A stretch of DNA of 64,000 nt from Bulleidia sp041859965 (GTDB lineage: Bacteria; Bacillota_I; Bacilli_A; Erysipelotrichales; Erysipelotrichaceae), in NCBI GenBank assembly GCA_041859965.1, contig JBFLGD010000002.1, positions 1-64,000 on the forward strand. Direction: 5' to 3'. This document shows, in pieces, positions 60,768 to 64,000 of the stretch. Below the pieces are notes generated by a model. The model worked only from the letters and a program-made list of their open reading frames with translations. It had not been told where the DNA came from and ran no database searches. How positions within the stretch are numbered: the stretch's first letter is position 1; each line of letters starts with the position of its first letter. Both the position numbers and the translations under genes were made by a program.

Positions 60768-60794
60768 AAAAGGACTTCAAGCTGAAGTCCTTTT
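60768..60794. terminator. Intrinsic terminator of the hydrogenase operon
   Basis: AAAAGGACTTCA-AGC-TGAAGTCCTTTT is symmetric, with T-runs on both strands; it lies eight bases after the HydA stop on the minus strand. Confidence 0.9.
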
Positions 60795-60801
60795 ATACTG
60801 C

Positions 60802-62562
60802 TTAAATATTAAATTTCTTCTTTGCTGAATAAGAAGTATGCAGCAGCTTTTCACTCATTTCACTGCCTGGTTTTCCAAGAAAATCACTGTACAGTTTCTG
60901 TATCTGCGGATTGTCACTGGATACACGCAGCTCTTTATAGCTATCCTCCTCATACAGTGCCTGCATTCTCTTATCCTTGTAGGAATAGCCTAAACGGCCA
61001 TGCTTCTTTCTTGCTGAGATAATTGGCTGCCCACCGCCATTGATACAGCCGCCTGGGCATCCCATGATCTCTATAAATGTATACTTGGAAACTCCGGCAC
61101 GTACATCTTCCAGAAGCGGCTTAGCACATGTCATTGAGGAAGTAATTGCAATCCATATCTTCTTTCCTGCAATTTCTATCTGAGCTTCCTTTACACCAGC
61201 CATACCACGGCATTCCAGAAAATCCACTTTTTCGAGTTTACTGCCTTCCAGCTTCTGCTTAACTGTACGCAGAGCAGCTTCCATAACACCGCCGGATGCA
61301 CCGAAGATAACTCCGCCGCCTGTATATTCCCCAAGCAGATCCTGATCAAATTCTTCATCTTCCAGAGCTTCGAGATCATCCATGCCATACATCTTGATCA
61401 GACGGCTGGCCTCTCTTGTTGTAAGAACAGCATCAACATCTTGATATTCACCCGTCAGATTCTCAGGGCGATGAATCTCAGACTTCTTTGCTGTACAAGG
61501 CATAATGGATACCACATAAATACGGGAAGGATCCACATTATGCTTCTTAGCCCAGTATGTCTTGCATATAGCGCCAAACATCATATGCGGAGACTTAGCT
61601 GTTGATAAATGCGGAAGAAGTTCAGGATACTGATATTCAATATATCTGACCCATCCTGGAGAACAGGATGTGAACATCGGCAGGGATCCTTTTCCATTCA
61701 GTCTGTCAATCAGTTCATTGCCTTCTTCCATAATGGTAAGATCAGCACCGAAATTCGTATCATAGACACGATCGAAACCGCATCTCTTTAAAGCTGCTAC
61801 CATCTTGCCGGTTACTCTTGTGCCAATTGGGAGTCCGAATTCTTCTCCTAGAGCTGCACGAATAGCAGGAGCCGTCTGACAGATAACTACCTTATCCGGA
61901 TCATTGATTGCTTCAATTACATCATGAATATTTTCCTTCTCTGTCAATGCACCGACCGGACATGCGATAACACACTGTCCGCACTGCATGCAGTTGACAT
62001 CATTGAAGGAACCATTGTATATCGGACCGCAGACAGTTTTGAATCCTCTGTTCTCCAGTCCCAGAATGCCAATTCCCTGTACATTTGCACAGGTACCAAT
62101 ACATCTTTCACAAAGAACGCATTTGGATGTATCCCTGACAATGCCCCAGCTGGCATCCTCAAAGGTAGGTTTTGTATGCTCACCTTCAAAACGATTTTCT
62201 CGAATACCAAGCTCCTGGCACAGTCTCTGCAGTTCACAGTTCTGATTGCGCTTGCAGGACAGACAATTCTTATTGTGATTGGACATAATCAGTTCAACAG
62301 TTGTTTTGCGTCCCTTGATAGCACGTTCCGAGTTTGTCCAAACTTCCATTCCTTCAGATACAGGTGTCGTACAGGCTGACAGGAGTGCTCTTGCGCCTTT
62401 TACTTCAACTAGACACACACGGCATGCACCGCTTTTAATAACATCCTTCAGATAGCAGAGAGTCGGGATCTGAATGCCTGCACGGTTGGCAGCAGTCAGG
62501 ATCGTATCACCGGAATCAGCAGTGATGGAACGATTGTTGATCTTAATATGCATTTCAGTCAT
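60802..62562 (-). CDS. hydA: [FeFe]-hydrogenase catalytic subunit (HydA/HndD type)
   Basis: 586-residue group A hydrogenase that makes or oxidises H2. In order: an N-terminal [2Fe-2S] ferredoxin domain (CYLKDVIKSGACRVC), a His-Cys3 cluster segment (NHNKNCLSCKRNQNCELQ), two [4Fe-4S] motifs (CVLCERCIGTC, CMQCGQCVIACPVGA), and the H-cluster domain with L1 FTSCSPGWVRYIE, L2 MPCTAKKSE and L3 MGCPGGCINGGGQP. A small C-terminal domain follows. The adjacent NuoF-like subunit indicates an NAD(P)-linked, probably electron-bifurcating complex. AAGGGAG precedes the ATG, and it ends at a strong terminator. Confidence 0.96.
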   Translation of the reverse strand: MTEMHIKINNRSITADSGDTILTAANRAGIQIPTLCYLKDVIKSGACRVCLVEVKGARALLSACTTPVSEGMEVWTNSERAIKGRKTTVELIMSNHNKNCLSCKRNQNCELQRLCQELGIRENRFEGEHTKPTFEDASWGIVRDTSKCVLCERCIGTCANVQGIGILGLENRGFKTVCGPIYNGSFNDVNCMQCGQCVIACPVGALTEKENIHDVIEAINDPDKVVICQTAPAIRAALGEEFGLPIGTRVTGKMVAALKRCGFDRVYDTNFGADLTIMEEGNELIDRLNGKGSLPMFTSCSPGWVRYIEYQYPELLPHLSTAKSPHMMFGAICKTYWAKKHNVDPSRIYVVSIMPCTAKKSEIHRPENLTGEYQDVDAVLTTREASRLIKMYGMDDLEALEDEEFDQDLLGEYTGGGVIFGASGGVMEAALRTVKQKLEGSKLEKVDFLECRGMAGVKEAQIEIAGKKIWIAITSSMTCAKPLLEDVRAGVSKYTFIEIMGCPGGCINGGGQPIISARKKHGRLGYSYKDKRMQALYEEDSYKELRVSSDNPQIQKLYSDFLGKPGSEMSEKLLHTSYSAKKKFNI

Positions 62563-62575
62563 ATCCGTTCTCCCT

Positions 62576-64000
62576 TCATCCTCTCGTTACTGCACCGAAT
62601 CTGCAGTTTGTCAGACATGTACCGCACTTGATGCACTTAGCTGTATCGATCTTGAATGCCGACTTACCAGGTGTACCTGTGATAGCTTCAGCAGGACAGT
62701 TTCTCGCACAAAGTGAGCAGGCTCTGCATTTATCCGGATCAATAGAATAAGTAAGCAGATTCTTGCATACATGTGCAGGACATTTCTTATCAACGATATG
62801 AGCAATGTATTCATTGCGGAAATGCTTCAGTGTAGACAGAATCGGATTCGGTGCTGTCTGACCAAGACCGCATAATGCAGTATCCTTGATCTCATAGCAT
62901 AGCTCCTCCATCTCGTCGAGCATATCCATTGTTCCTTCACCTTCTGTAATCTTTGTCAGCATTTCCAGAAGACGCTTTGTACCAACTCTGCACGGTGTAC
63001 ACTTCCCGCATGATTCATCACAGATAAACTCCATGTAGAATCTAGCAACATCGACCATACAGTTGTCTTCATCCAGAACGATCATTCCGCCGGATCCCAT
63101 CATTGAACCAGCCTTTATCAGGTTGTCATAGTCTATCGGTGTATCCAGTTCCTTTTCTGTCAGACAGCCGCCGGAAGGACCGCCAGTCTGCACTGCTTTG
63201 AACTTCTTTCCATTCGGGCAGCCACCGCCAATGTCATAGATAATTTCCCGAAGCGTTGTTCCCATAGGAATTTCTACAAGTCCTGTATTGACAATCTTTC
63301 CACCCAGAGCAAATACCTTAGTGCCCTTTGACTTTTCAGTACCGATAGATTCATACCATTCAGCACCATTCTCAATGATCTGAGCAACATTTGCCAGTGT
63401 TTCAACATTGTTGATGGAAGTAGGCTTGCCCCATACACCGCACTTAGCAGGGAATGGAGGCTTTGGTGAAGGCATGCCTCTCTTTCCTTCAATAGAAGCA
63501 ATCAGAGCAGTCTCCTCGCCGCAGACAAATGCGCCTGCACCAAGTCTTATTTCAATATTGAAGTGGAATCCTGAATCAAAGATATTGTCTCCAAGGAATC
63601 CATATTCCTGTGCCTGAGCAATTGCTATCTTCAATCTTTCAACCGCAATTGGATACTCTGCACGTACATAAATATATCCATAATGTGCACCGACTGCGTA
63701 TGCCATAATAGCAAGACCTTCAAGCACTGCATGCGGATCGCCTTCCAGTATGGAACGGTCCATGAAAGCTCCTGGGTCTCCTTCATCAGCGTTGCATATT
63801 ACGTATTTCTCATTCCCAGGTTCATTTTTTTCAAACTGCCATTTCATGCCGGTAGAAAAACCAGCACCGCCTCTTCCTCTAAGGCCGGAAGCCTTTACTA
63901 CATCAATGACTTCCTGTGAGGTCATTGATGTCAATACCTTACCTAATGAAGAATAACCGCCCATAGCGATATATTCATCTATCTGTGTCGGATCAATTCT
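62576..64000 (-). CDS. NuoF-like flavoprotein subunit of the hydrogenase complex (HydB/HndC), 5'-truncated by the window edge
   Basis: The frame is open through position 64000 (RIDPTQIDEYIAMGGYSSLG...), so the N-terminus, probably with a thioredoxin-like [2Fe-2S] domain, lies outside. Visible: NAD-binding GRGGAGFSTGMKW, FMN-binding CNADEGDPGAFMDRS, the [4Fe-4S] motif ESCGKCTPCRVGTKR, and a C-terminal two-cluster ferredoxin domain (CRACSLCARNCPAEAI, CIKCGTCLTNCRFGAV) typical of HydB/HndC rather than NuoF. It passes electrons between NAD(P)H, ferredoxin and HydA. hydA begins 13 bases after its stop. Confidence 0.95.
   Translation of the reverse strand, partial: RIDPTQIDEYIAMGGYSSLGKVLTSMTSQEVIDVVKASGLRGRGGAGFSTGMKWQFEKNEPGNEKYVICNADEGDPGAFMDRSILEGDPHAVLEGLAIMAYAVGAHYGYIYVRAEYPIAVERLKIAIAQAQEYGFLGDNIFDSGFHFNIEIRLGAGAFVCGEETALIASIEGKRGMPSPKPPFPAKCGVWGKPTSINNVETLANVAQIIENGAEWYESIGTEKSKGTKVFALGGKIVNTGLVEIPMGTTLREIIYDIGGGCPNGKKFKAVQTGGPSGGCLTEKELDTPIDYDNLIKAGSMMGSGGMIVLDEDNCMVDVARFYMEFICDESCGKCTPCRVGTKRLLEMLTKITEGEGTMDMLDEMEELCYEIKDTALCGLGQTAPNPILSTLKHFRNEYIAHIVDKKCPAHVCKNLLTYSIDPDKCRACSLCARNCPAEAITGTPGKSAFKIDTAKCIKCGTCLTNCRFGAVTRG

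Overview
The window reads as a chromosomal segment of an anaerobic, low-to-mid GC Gram-positive gut-type bacterium (Bacillota), most likely an Erysipelotrichia/Erysipelotrichaceae relative. Support: pcrA-ligA and gatCA operons, comFA-comFC, clostridial-type ChW repeats on a surface autolysin, a flavin-linked [FeFe]-hydrogenase, LarC, and many gene pairs that overlap by 1-4 nt. The lineage is inference from gene content; no marker phylogeny was possible. Most genes lie on the minus strand. No CRISPR array, prophage or conjugative module was found; the only mobile element is one IS3-family copy.

Layout. 1-1740: gatC and partial gatA with their promoter. 1.8-8.7 kb: pcrA-ligA-glycerate kinase, then a GH1 6-phospho-beta-glucosidase. 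8.8-11.6 kb (+): rRNA-type methyltransferase, RluA-type pseudouridine synthase and a VanY-like peptidase with an altered zinc ligand. 11.6-15.3 kb: cls-patatin-Cof HAD operon and a GNAT. 15.4-17.7 kb: an operon of HAD hydrolase, amidase-fold protein lacking key zinc/catalytic residues, and a HEPN-CBS protein. 17.7-22.6 kb: orphan prepilin, pepV, aminopeptidase P and exonuclease III. 22.6-23.1 kb: a gene-free stretch that looks like an unidentified structured RNA. 23.1-26.7 kb: nudC, GH13 amylase, IS3 element. 26.7-31.1 kb: secA-prfB-rluA. 31.3-37.2 kb: two secreted proteins, comFA-comFC, a zinc-ribbon protein, a diguanylate cyclase behind a cyclic-di-GMP-I riboswitch, ispD and a small membrane exporter-like protein. 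37.4-37.6 kb: tRNA-Ile and tRNA-Ala. 37.7-43.6 kb: surface autolysin, membrane-anchored partner, class A beta-lactamase fold protein, DmpA-type peptidase. 44-45 kb: rplM-rpsI with an L13-type leader. 45-52.6 kb: serine hydrolase, an ECF S-component broken by an amber codon, larC, aldo/keto reductase, MATE, radical SAM protein, patatin. 52.7-55.3 kb: psuK-psuG-AAC(3)-like operon. 55.4-60.7 kb: DtxR-type and TetR regulators and a MarR-controlled heterodimeric ABC exporter. 60.8 kb to the end: electron-bifurcating-type hydrogenase subunits.

Most notable observations. (1) Three unrelated genes (8816 +, 14859 -, 17657 -) share the exact module TGnTATAAT-N6-ATG with no Shine-Dalgarno sequence, which predicts leaderless mRNAs in a Firmicute. 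(2) The cyclic-di-GMP riboswitch has an alternative terminator that uses an aptamer strand. (3) A HEPN domain with an intact R-x4-H motif is fused to a CBS pair, in an operon with a degenerate amidase. (4) An unidentified ~325-nt RNA candidate with its own promoter, a short peptide ORF and a strong terminator lies at 22652-22977.

How the genes work together: most operons are housekeeping (translation fidelity, DNA repair, secretion, isoprenoid, nucleoside salvage). The accessory parts concern the cell surface, drug export and redox balance via hydrogen.
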